64,000 nucleotides of DNA, from positions 8,623,001 through 8,687,000 of the forward strand of contig NC_088201.1 in NCBI RefSeq assembly GCF_037126465.1, in the 5' to 3' direction. The stretch comes from Ornithodoros turicata (lineage: Eukaryota; Arthropoda; Arachnida; Ixodida; Argasidae). Under the pieces are notes generated by a model, which had not been told where the DNA came from, searched no databases, and saw only the letters and a program-made list of their open reading frames with translations. The position numbers were made by a program, and so were the translations under genes. Within the stretch, counting starts at the first letter, position 1. Each line of letters starts with the position of its first letter. Shown here one piece after another: positions 56,144 through 64,000 of the stretch.

Positions 56144-56283
56144 CATATCGGAAGAGCTCTACGAAAAACTATACAGTTATGTGTACCACAAAGGAAGCTG
56201 TCAAATCCGAGATCAGCAACGTGATGTCAGCCACTTGAAAGGAATCAGGTTCTTGGCTTCCCATGTTTTCAGAACCGTTATCG

Positions 56284-56819
56284 GGTTGCCCGGAAATACC
56301 CGTGCCGACATTGCTGCGAAACGTGCCCATACCACGGCTGCCTTGAGTCTCAGCATCCCGCTTTCAATGTCTGCCTGCCTGCTCCAAATACGTCGCTGGC
56401 GCTCTCGCTGTGTCCAAGATTTCATAGAACGTGCCATCTCGCCCAATACATTTCTGCACTCCATCGACCCAAAAATGCAATACGTCCCTCCCCCAAACAT
56501 CACGAGGAGGGAGGCGTCCGTTATCCATCGTCTGCGCTTAAGCGTGGCTCGAACGCCAACACGGCTCTTCCAACTCAGCACGCTTGACACCCCTACATGT
56601 GCAGCCTGCTCTACCGAGGGCAACACTTCCCACCTACTCCTCCACTGTCGCCTGTTCGCCGCTCCCCGTGCCACTCTGATGGAGCGGCTAGCTGCTCTAG
56701 GGCTGAGGGAGGTCACGCTGGCAACGCTACTGGGCCCTCTGCAACGCCCCATTCAGTGGCGCGTCGGAAGGGAACTCGTACGCTTCCTTACTGACACAGG
56801 GCTCGTGCTGAGCCTGTGA
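56284..56819 (+). pseudogene. LINE ORF2 C-terminal part, open but truncated
   Basis: The frame is open from GLPGNTRADIAAKRAH (end of RNase H) through SIDPKMQYVPPPNITRREAS, IHRLRLSVARTPTRLF and a zinc-knuckle-like CAACSTEGNTSHLLLHC to the TGA at 56817-56819. No internal break is visible in this part, so the copy is relatively young. The endonuclease, RT and most of RNase H are absent, so it cannot move on its own. Frame bases upstream of 56284 belong to repeat R. Confidence 0.85.
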
Positions 56820-56982
56820 CTGCGCCTCTTCTTTCGCTCTTTTCGTTTTGTCTTTCTTTTTCTTATTTTCATTTTTCTTTTTTTGTAACCGGGAATAGCA
56901 AGTCGGCTTCTGGAGCCAGGCTAACCTTTCCCCTCTTTCGTGCTTTTTGTTTTGCAATAAACCTATATTCCCCCCCCCCCCC
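56284..56982 (+). mobile_element. 5'-truncated LINE with oligo(C) 3' end
   Basis: Inserted in repeat R at GTTATCG, duplicated at 56277-56283 and 56983-56989. It starts inside RNase H and ends AATAAACCTATATTC plus about 12 C. The 3' UTR has GGGAATAGCAAGTCGGC and CAGGCTAACCTTTCCCC. The homologous unfilled site is at 17843-17849. Confidence 0.92.
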
Positions 56983-57055
56983 GTTATCGTAAGGACCTTC
57001 CAATCTGCTCAATCTCTTCTAATCCTTCCAATCCTTCTTTATCTCCCAACTGAAG

Positions 57056-57733
57056 CGACGCGCCGATAAATGTTATCAGTAAAGTTATGCGGCGATAAGT
57101 AATACCATAAATTACCAACTATGAGAGGCCCTTCTTAAGATCTTCGCGCCCCTTAGGTACAAGTGGGACGAAAAGAGAGAGAGATTTCGACGGGCTACAC
57201 AGTGCAATGCTACGCGTGCAGTAAACAACGACAACCACACTATAGAGGCAGAACGAACTACAAAAAGGCAGTATAGTACACGTGGCTTTATATTTCAAGT
57301 GGGTCATTACTTCGACTGTCGTCTGCAGCCGGTGAGCGTAGAGGAATAGGAAAATATTCCACATCAAAGTAGATATATCACTTGAAGACGACTATCTGTG
57401 TACCGTAAGTCCTATGGTTGCCTGCCGCTCCTGTCGACAGAGAAGCACAAAGATGCCCTTTACGGAGACCGGGTGGAACAGAGAGTGAATGGATGCGATG
57501 CTTCAAAGGGAACCGCGAGGGACACTTTCAAAATCGTGTGCTACTTTCTCCAGCCACACTGGGCAGGGGGGTTATGTAAGCGTTGCATGCGTGACAATGC
57601 TATACCTCGCTTGGAAGTGAAATCTCAGCGAGTCTTGTCAGCTGTCCGTAGCTGACAAGAAATTGTGTAGGAGGCAGGTAGCTCCATTTGCACGAAACAT
57701 TCTTGGACGTATCGATTTGAGACATGGAGCAGG
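57056..57733. other. No gene recognised
   Basis: No recognised motif. Confidence 0.4.
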
Positions 57734-57748
57734 AAATGCGAATATGTG

Positions 57749-57794
57749 GCTGGTGGTGGTGGTGGTGGTTGATAAAATAACAAGATAATACTTC
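57749..57794 (-). mobile_element. Micro-insertion with CCA repeat and target duplication
   Basis: A 46-bp insert GCTGGTGGTGGTGG…, flanked by a perfect 15-bp duplication AAATGCGAATATGTG (57734-57748, 57795-57809). Resembles a tail-only retro-insertion, possibly from SINE family B. Confidence 0.65.
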
Positions 57795-57809
57795 AAATGC
57801 GAATATGTG

Positions 57810-58272
57810 CTTATATTGACATATATACGTTGTTGATACATGTATACATACGTATTTACCTACTCAAACCACACTTTTAGGAACACCTTCCCTCTTGCCT
57901 CTAGCTTGGCAGTCACAAGCAACGTATGTCGTCATCGTTATATCCTTATAAAATATTTAAACGCAAACAGTTCGCAAGTGTGTGTCTAAGGACACGGTTG
58001 GGGTGGGGGGGGGGGGGGGGTAATCACGAAAAATGACGGCCTAGCAAATTGTGTATATGTGAATATATGAATATATTTATGTAAATATGTGTACGTATAT
58101 TTAAATAATATAAGAAATATGTAAATATGTGTAATATATGTGTAAATATGTGAATATACGTATTTGAATGCTGCGACGGAACTCGATCTTATCGCCAACT
58201 AGAAGTCACGGATTTCTACACCCTCTGGTAAAAGCAGACATAATTCGAAACTACTGTTTGGTAACGTGGAGC
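57810..58272. repeat. G-run and GTAAATATGTG minisatellite-like stretch
   Basis: G-run at 58002-58020, then irregular repeats of GTAAATATGTG and GAATATAT (58045-58165). No coding. Confidence 0.6.
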
Positions 58273-58274
58273 TG

Positions 58275-59097
58275 AGCTGTTTGCTATACCTTTAAGCCTT
58301 GAACCATATGTCTGCCTCTCCGCCTAGTGCCTGGACGGTACTCACTGACAGCAAAGCGGCCCCAGCTATCCTGTCAAGAGAGTCTGCGATGTGCATTCCA
58401 TGATCCTCGTAATATACAATGAGCTCCTGTCCTCGGGCCACACTGTGTGGTTTCAGTGGGTTCCGAGCCATGTCGGCCTCCACGGCCATACTCGCGCTGA
58501 CGCCGCGGCGAAACGCGCCCATGCGTTAGAGCCGATTGGTGGAACACACATCTCAACATCCGCCTGTCAACTGCAGCTACGCCGCTTCCCTACTGTCAGC
58601 GCGAAGCTTTTTGTCAAGGACGTTGCCAGGACCAACCCCTTCTTGGGGTTCATTGATCCAACGATGGAGTGCACTATCTGCATGACGAACTAGCACTGGA
58701 AACGGGACAGAAAGAGGAGACGACAGGACAGGTGCTAGACTTCCAGCAAAATAATTTATTGGCAACATAGTACCGTCTGGCACCTGTCCTGTCGTCTCCT
58801 CTTTCTGTCCCGTTCCCAGTGCTAGTTCGTCATGCAAGATCAACACCAACACGCCCGGTTTTTCACCTTGATGGCACTATCTGCAGCCGTGTCTCAAGGA
58901 AGGAAGAACCTGTCATCCATCAGCTCCGCCTCAACGTCGCCCGCACTCCGTCACTTCTGCTAAAAGTGGACCAGCAAGCCACACCTCTATGTTCTACCTG
59001 CAACGTTGAGGCAGATATTCGTCCCCTTCTTCACGACTGCCGCCGTTCCAAGCCCTTCCGCGACAAGCTCAAGTCTCGCCTGACCAGCCTCGGATAG
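58275..59097 (+). pseudogene. LINE RNase H and C-terminal region
   Basis: ELFAI (Glu site), WTVLTDSKAAPAIL (Asp site), then after a frameshift near 58387 WFQWVPSHVGLHGHTRADAA. It continues ISTSACQLQLRRFPTVSAK and FIDPTMECTIC, the nested hairpin insertion, then SRVSRKEEPVIHQLRLNV and CSTCNVEADIRPLLHDC, stopping at 59095-59097. The reading frame is exactly restored if the insertion and one copy of its target duplication are ignored. Confidence 0.88.
58682..58873 (+). mobile_element. Hairpin-headed SINE-like insertion, copy 4
   Basis: A 192-bp insertion flanked by GCACTATCTGC (58671-58681, 58874-58884). The first 54 bases (ATGACGAACTAGCACTGGAA…) pair with 58780-58833 with one mismatch. The loop is 44 nt. 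Tail: GCAAGATCAACACCAACACG, CCCGGTTTTTCACCTTGATG. Flanking LINE codons confirm the exact borders. Confidence 0.92.
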
Positions 59098-59371
59098 TCC
59101 ATCTTTCTCGCAACACTACTTTGGCGCACGCAGCGGTGGTGTAACGGCGGCGCTTCTCCACTACCTGCGTGATACCGGTCTCCTCAGCAGCCATTGACAT
59201 CGTGGGTGGGACGGCGGAAGACCTCTGACCCCACATCGCCTTACTCTAACTACCCCAGGAACTTGACTACCCACTATAAGGCATTATTTAACACGGAATA
59301 GCAAGCCGTTCTTTCTGGCTGACATTTCCTGTGAAAATAAATAGATTCCGCCCCCCCCCCCTCCGTGGAGC

Positions 59372-59584
59372 ACCATATAAATTATGCAGAACTTTTTTCA
59401 CTGCGTTCGTAACTCGAAATGCATGGACAATTCGCTTAAAAATCGCCTGAATCGTTTTGCCTCTCATTTCGCCTATAGAACGACACGCATATGCATATAG
59501 ACACGCATGATATAAAGCATGCAAGGTTCGTGGGCATTGTCCGTGATATTTCGCCCCCTTTCCATTCTACATCACCTACTACTA
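59372..59584. other. No gene recognised
   Basis: No recognised motif. Confidence 0.4.
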
Positions 59585-59670
59585 GATTTGTTGAAAACGG
59601 GAGGAGGAGCCTATTTTGTGCCGTGCATAATGGGCACAAAATAGGCTCCTCCTCCCGTTTTCAACAAATC
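59585..59670. repeat. Perfect palindrome, 38-nt arms, 10-nt loop
   Basis: GATTTGTTGAAAACGGGAGG, AGGAGCCTATTTTGTGCC and its exact reverse complement, with loop GTGCATAATG. Confidence 0.9.
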
Positions 59671-59892
59671 AGGGGCGAGAACGTTGTCATTCGGGATGAT
59701 TGTTGGCTAGGAGCGCGCTATGTGGTGAAGTTCATTTTTAAGAGTGTACCGGATATATGCCACAAGAGGAATCGTAGAAACGAAAGGCACGAACGGGCGA
59801 ATACGGTGGTAAAACGGATCTAACACTGTACGCCATGTTTCATACAGCACGTTGCCCCTCGCAGGTTGCACAATAGTTCAGATGACTATACT
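59671..59892. other. No gene recognised
   Basis: No recognised motif. Confidence 0.4.
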
Positions 59893-60290
59893 TAAAGGAC
59901 CACTAAAGTGCAAACGTTTCTTCTAGTCGAATAAAATATGCCGCTACCTTGACACCAACACAAACGGAACCGGAGATCCGTCGGCTGCGCCGTTCATGAT
60001 TTAATGCGGGAAAGTCGCAACGTTCCTTTCCCTCTCCCTCTCAAGAAGGTCGCAAAGCGGAGAGGCATCGGGTTGGCATCCTCAAACGATCTCCCGCGAG
60101 GATTGGACAAATCGTTTGCGGAGACCAATCAGAGAGCGCTCCGCATTGTCGGCCTTTTTGAGGAGGAGAGGGAGAGGACGCAACGGGTGAATCCCGTTCC
60201 TTTTGTGTTGGTGCCAAGGTAACGGTATCTTCCATTCCGCCAAGAGGAGAGGAGAAATTTTCGCACTATAGTGCCGCTTTCAGAGAACTA
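59893..60290. mobile_element. MITE with inverted ends TTAAAGGACCACTAAAGTGC
   Basis: The right end in reverse complement reads CTGAAAGCGGCACTATAGTG, then CGAAAATTTCTCCTC. Inner similarity continues to ACCTTGRCACCAACACAAA on both sides. Ends are eroded and the duplication is unclear. Confidence 0.6.
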
Positions 60291-60302
60291 TCGGTGTATA
60301 AT

Positions 60303-60405
60303 ATGTTGATGCTGATGTTGATGAAAAAATAATAATAGGGAGAGGTTGAAAAAGTCACACGACAAATTGGGCTACTCCCATACACAACCCCCCCCCCCAA
60401 AAAAA
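60303..60405 (+). repeat. GGAGAGGTTGAA repeat with C and A runs
   Basis: AATAATAGGGAGAGGTTGAA, AAAGTCACACGACAAATTGG, GCTACTCCC, then C-run and A-run. Matches 50090-50150. Confidence 0.6.
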
Positions 60406-60529
60406 AAAAAAAAAACAGAAAAGAAAAACCCGCCGCTTTCGCGATAACTATCGGCCAAAGGCCAAATCACCGGTTAACGTCGAGCACAATGAATGTTCTC
60501 TATAGCCATTGCTTGCCTATTACCTATTG

Positions 60530-61395
60530 TTCGCAACCCATGCGCCATCTATGTGGACCCTTGAGCGTCCCGTCATTCAACCTGCAATCCCGGACCTTCC
60601 TCGAAAACACGAAACTCTTCGAGTAGTAGCCCATCAGCTCTCCTTGACACATATCATCTCTACCTACCCTTGCTGTCGTCAAATCTTCACAGATGCATCT
60701 GTGATGCGTGACACGTCGCGGGCAGCCTTTTACATCACAGATATACGGATCACGAACAAGCCTACACGTTGCCCTATCCTGTGTCCTCTACTGAGGCGGA
60801 ACTGTATGCCGTCCTCGCAGCCCTAGAATGTATTGCTGGCCTGCCACCTGAGAACTCCTGGGTTGTCCTCATTGAGGGCAGGGCGTCCCTCCTTCTTTTG
60901 CTGTCTTCCCGCCCCGCCATCATACGTGACCTGCCCAGCATGATCATCCAGGCATACAGTCGGTTCTGTGCCAATGGTCACGTTCTGTCTCTGCAAGTCG
61001 CAAGTATGGATTCCCGGTCATGTGGGTCTATCCGGTAACTCACGCGCAGATGCGGCTGCACGACGTGCTGCACAAGTTGTGACTCATGCCACTGTACATC
61101 TGCCCCTTACTGTTTCTGCCTGCAGTCCGCCTATACGCCGCCGGTGTGCTGCTCGTACCCAAGCGTTCAGAGCTGAGGCTGCCTCATACAACAGTCTCCT
61201 GCAATCAATCGACCCCTCAGTGGACTTTTATTACGTGTCGCTGCACTCGTCACGAGGAATCGCTCCTTCACAGCCTCCGTCTAAACGTCGCCCGCACACC
61301 GCTGCATCTGTTCAAAATGGGTCAATACAGCACTCCCCTCTGCACTAGCTGTGGCGTGGTGGCTGATATTCCCCACTGTACCCTATCCCCTTCCT
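60530..61395 (+). pseudogene. LINE RNase H region, multiply frameshifted
   Basis: Three plus frames must be joined. CRQIFTDASVMRDTSRAAFY carries the first Asp; SSTEAELYAVLAALECIAG the Glu. VVLIEGRASLLLLL is the place of the third acidic residue (usually TDS), here mutated to IEG. VWIPGHVGLSGNSRADAAAR is the terminal motif. A further frame holds HSLRLNVARTPLHLFKM and CTSCGVVADIPHC. Frameshifts lie near 60790, 61000 and 61220. The 3' end gives way to a T-run and AATAAATTGC near 61400, so the usual oligo(C) tail is absent. Confidence 0.82.
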
Positions 61396-61399
61396 TTTC

Positions 61400-62394
61400 T
61401 CTCTTTTTTTTTTTTTGCCAATAAATTGCATTGCAATAAAACGCATGCAAGCGATGCAATAAAACGCATTGCATCCTGGGCGCTTACTGAGGGGGCGAAC
61501 GAAGAATAACCCTTCACATTTCGTTTTCGCTCACCTTGACACGTCGTGGACATGTAATGAACCGGTAGGGGAGAAATTGTAACAGTTTGGAGGCCACCCG
61601 TTTGTTTTGTATTAGTAAATCCCCAGAGTTCAAAGCGGCGCTAAGCACTCTCGGATTTTCTGAACTCGTCTATTGTACTCACGCCCCCCTCTTCTAAACG
61701 GTTCTCGTTCAAAGACAGGAACCTAACATCTACAGCACGCTTCCCATAAGTCAAAGGCAGAAGACGAAAGTCTAAAAAAACATATTTGAACAAAGCCAAA
61801 TAAAAAGAAGTCTATAGGGACACGGAAGGCTTGTGAATTCTTGCCACTGTATACGTGACGTGCTGACTTGCGGCACACGGGGGTAATCAATTCGCTCGTC
61901 CATCTAAATGCAGCCTAGGTGCTGCCCTCGGTCACCCGGGTCGTCAAGAGATGGCTGGAAGGATACACTCGCGATTCTTTGCCCGCTAACACAGTTTAAG
62001 CAGCTCTGCGTAGCGTGAAATTGCTGCTGAGGAGCGAGGAACACGGAGACGTGTTACTGTTCGCTGCCGTGCACGCCGTTAGAATTTTGCTGTTCTGGTG
62101 AAGCTGTGGAAATGTTCTCTCCTCGTGTATTTGTTTCTTTGAAGACAGTCTCGAGTTGATCGCTCATTATTTCGTGTGTGATAAGTACAGCTTAGCGACT
62201 CTGCCTTCTGTTTTCCAGGAAGCGGGCTGTATTTCGCGGGACGATGCAGCTCCTTCAGATTATTTTCTGTTTTCTTTACTGAATTTCTTCGCAGAACGGC
62301 TGGATGTGTTGATGAAAACGGCACTCTGTTCGCGTCTTAAGATGACTTGGAGTTTCGTCACGAAAAATAATAACGAAAGAATGAAGCACGAAGT
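61400..62394. other. No gene recognised
   Basis: A small tandem repeat of GCAATAAAACGCATTGC at 61430-61470; otherwise nothing. Confidence 0.4.
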
Positions 62395-62523
62395 CAGAGT
62401 AACTATACTTAATACGCAAGATTTCGGCCAGGCTCTGCCCGAAAGCTTGCGTATTAAGTATAGTTACTCTGATTTCGTGATTCGCCGGATTGTTTTTCAG
62501 TTCAATCCGGCGAATCACGAAAT
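62395..62523. repeat. Two adjacent perfect hairpins
   Basis: Hairpin 1: arms 62395-62420 and 62446-62471 (CAGAGTAACTATACTTAATA…, 26 nt, perfect), with an inner TTTCGG/CCGAAA pair. Hairpin 2 starts at the next base: arms 62472-62492 and 62503-62523 (ATTTCGTGATTCGCCGGATTG, 21 nt, perfect). Confidence 0.9.
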
Positions 62524-62570
62524 TCGAACCACGGCAAGAACGCTGCTGCCAACGGCCACTACAGTCACCC

Positions 62571-62616
62571 CTGAGGAAGGAGCCGAACAGGCTCCGAAAC
62601 GTCGGGTATCCCCGTC
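62571..62616 (+). ncRNA. Hammerhead-like motif
   Basis: CTGAGGA, one extra A, stem II GGAGCC/GGCTCC (6 bp, loop GAACA), GAAAC, a stem III region (ACG…CGT), then GTC. The core letters fit a hammerhead, but G replaces the more usual U at the variable position, an extra base precedes stem II as in the 35.3-kb motif, and no stem I pairs directly next to the core. Confidence 0.3.
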
Positions 62617-64000
62617 CTGTAACTTGGTTGGAGAATTTCGTTACTATCATAGTTTCTAAACAGCATTCAGACTCTAGAATGTATACATTTTCTATACAGT
62701 CTCTATAGAGCTAATACTAGCTGCCCCGAAAGATCTTATTTACGGACATGTGTTGCTTGTTTTTTGCTGTACATTTGAAGAACAACTAATACATGTGATA
62801 TGTACATGTATGAATATGGATACAAATGCTAGTAGTTGTGACTTATCACTTCAGGCAACGTGAACTTTTACCGTTTAGTACTTTTTAATGTTGCACTTGA
62901 CGAACTGCTGCTTCTACACTGTCAGAGGAAAAGGTATAAAAAGCGTATGTATAAAAAAGGTAAACCAGGGCGGAAGTACCATTTTTGTACCTATTTCAAC
63001 TGTCTACACCATCGTTTAAACCAAGTGTAACTCACTGATAGCAGTAGCTAATCGTATAGTACGGGGCTGGCTCCATGCATGCGCAACGTGCAGCACCACA
63101 TTAATTTGGTGTGGAGATTGTGCTGGGTTAGTTCGAGTAATTTGAGTAATAAACACAATCCTTAATGCAGTAATATATTAACCAGTTGGAGGAAATATTT
63201 TTAGTGACTGTTATTCGCTACCGAAATAACAATCTATGCGTGCTCTCCTCATCCGTGTGGTTGCATCTCGAGCTAAGACGGCTCCACATGTGGCCTAGCC
63301 ATTTCGTTGCGTGTTCTACCAGTATCTGTTCCTCTGCAAACACGTCACAGGCTTGTGCGTGTGCAAGTATTTTGTGGTCTATTTTTGAAGCGTGATGTGG
63401 GCAAGCTAACGCTTGTCCCATCCTATACCGTTGGCGGTACAAGTGTTTCCCCTCTTGCTTTCGTTTATTTTACGTATTTCTTCGGTTTCTTTTTTTTTCT
63501 TTTTTGCGGGTTGGAGTGGGATGTGGTGGTACAATAACTGGAAAGTTCCTGGTTTTTGAAATAGAAAACAAGAATACCAAGCCCCTGCCATCGGCTAGGC
63601 GGAGCTAAAAAATTCGTAGTCACCCAGTTGTCGTAGCTGTATCGAAAATGAAACGATATTCTATTCATATTCTATACGACTTGTAATATGCTCTCCAATT
63701 CCTACCTAATATTGTTTCTAGTTTCTATAAAATATCGTTTCCATATTCAAACTCTTTTATGTTGTGTCAACCTCCTTGTCGAGTTACTAGGACTGGAATA
63801 ATTTTGTGAAGCGTGTAATAATCACAAGTTTTATGCTGCCTACCCAGTGCTGCCAACCTCGATCTAGTGGTGCTAGTTGTCATACAAAAAAAGAGAAAGT
63901 CATTCCATGCAGTTTACAATCTTTGTGTTTGCTAGCGCTGAACTATTATAAACGTATAGCCTTTCCACCACACCTGCTTATCGCTTGTCTCTGGTACGTC
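62617..64000. other. No gene recognised
   Basis: AAAAGGTATAAAAAG and GGAAGTACC motifs at 62930-62985 recall the AAGGTAC-rich region at 45.8-46.5 kb. No other feature. Confidence 0.4.

Larger units (their letters stand above)
58273..59363 (+). mobile_element. 5'-truncated LINE with oligo(C) 3' end, carrying a nested insertion
   Basis: Flanked by an 8-bp duplication CGTGGAGC (58265-58272, 59364-59371). The 3' end GGAATAGCAAGCCGTTC, CTGGCTGACATTTCC, AATAAATAGATTCCG, C-run directly abuts the duplication apart from a few bases. The copy starts within RNase H. Confidence 0.88.

Noticed and set aside
62276..62659. Overlapping 124- and 167-residue frames on opposite strands
   Set aside because: Both are created by the twin hairpins, whose palindromes are open on both strands.
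1..64000. CRISPR arrays, bacterial operons, riboswitches, terminators
   Set aside because: The window is eukaryotic; no regular direct-repeat/spacer array or bacterial signals were seen.

Overview
This window is nuclear DNA from an arthropod, most likely a tick. It carries several copies of tRNA-headed SINEs of the type known from ticks (a tRNA-Ser-like head followed by a tail ending AACACGGAATAAA), two mariner copies, RNase H-bearing non-LTR retrotransposons, a Ty3/Gypsy integrase, hAT relatives and many MITEs. I cannot name the genus from sequence alone. I found no intact host protein gene, rRNA or true tRNA gene. The window is a repeat graveyard in which insertions sit inside older insertions.

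Layout. 0-3 kb: a hAT-like MITE, a LINE fragment, a Gypsy integrase fragment and a foldback element. 3-9 kb: a SINE, two adjacent hairpin-headed insertions, a CTA-flanked MITE and a LINE tail. 9-13 kb: two copies of a CACTCTAAG MITE and a palindrome-rich hAT-like MITE. 13-17 kb: a LINE apparently interrupted by mariner copy 1, then a second hAT-like MITE with another MITE nested in it. 17-28 kb: SINEs and several small TA-, TAA- or stem-type MITEs. 28.5-29.6 kb: a clean hAT MITE (8-bp target duplication) and a SINE (9-bp target duplication). 30.8-34.1 kb: a decayed hAT transposase gene that still shows a GT-AG intron and has itself been invaded by MITEs. 35-40 kb: a hammerhead-like motif in a repeat that recurs near 39.9 kb, a SINE, a near-palindromic MITE and mariner copy 2. 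40-50 kb: oligo(C)-tailed LINE ends, a foldback element and a CR1-like reverse transcriptase split by two retro-insertions. 50.2-51.5 kb: a hAT MITE with a perfect 8-bp duplication. 53-57 kb: a solo LTR and a stack of insertions in one repeat whose unfilled homologue lies at 17.8 kb. 58-61 kb: an oligo(C)-tailed LINE containing a hairpin insertion, a perfect palindrome and another LINE fragment. 62.4-62.6 kb: twin hairpins next to a second hammerhead-like motif.

The most unusual signal is a family of short retro-type insertions (6686-6826, 6941-7116, 48384-48522, 58682-58873). Each begins at its first base with a hairpin and ends in a related non-hairpin tail, and three of the four are flanked by perfect 11-15 bp target duplications. 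The two arms of one copy match each other far better than arms match between copies, as if the hairpin were re-copied on itself at each insertion. A second theme is LINE copies whose true 3' end, defined by target duplications, is oligo(C) rather than poly(A).
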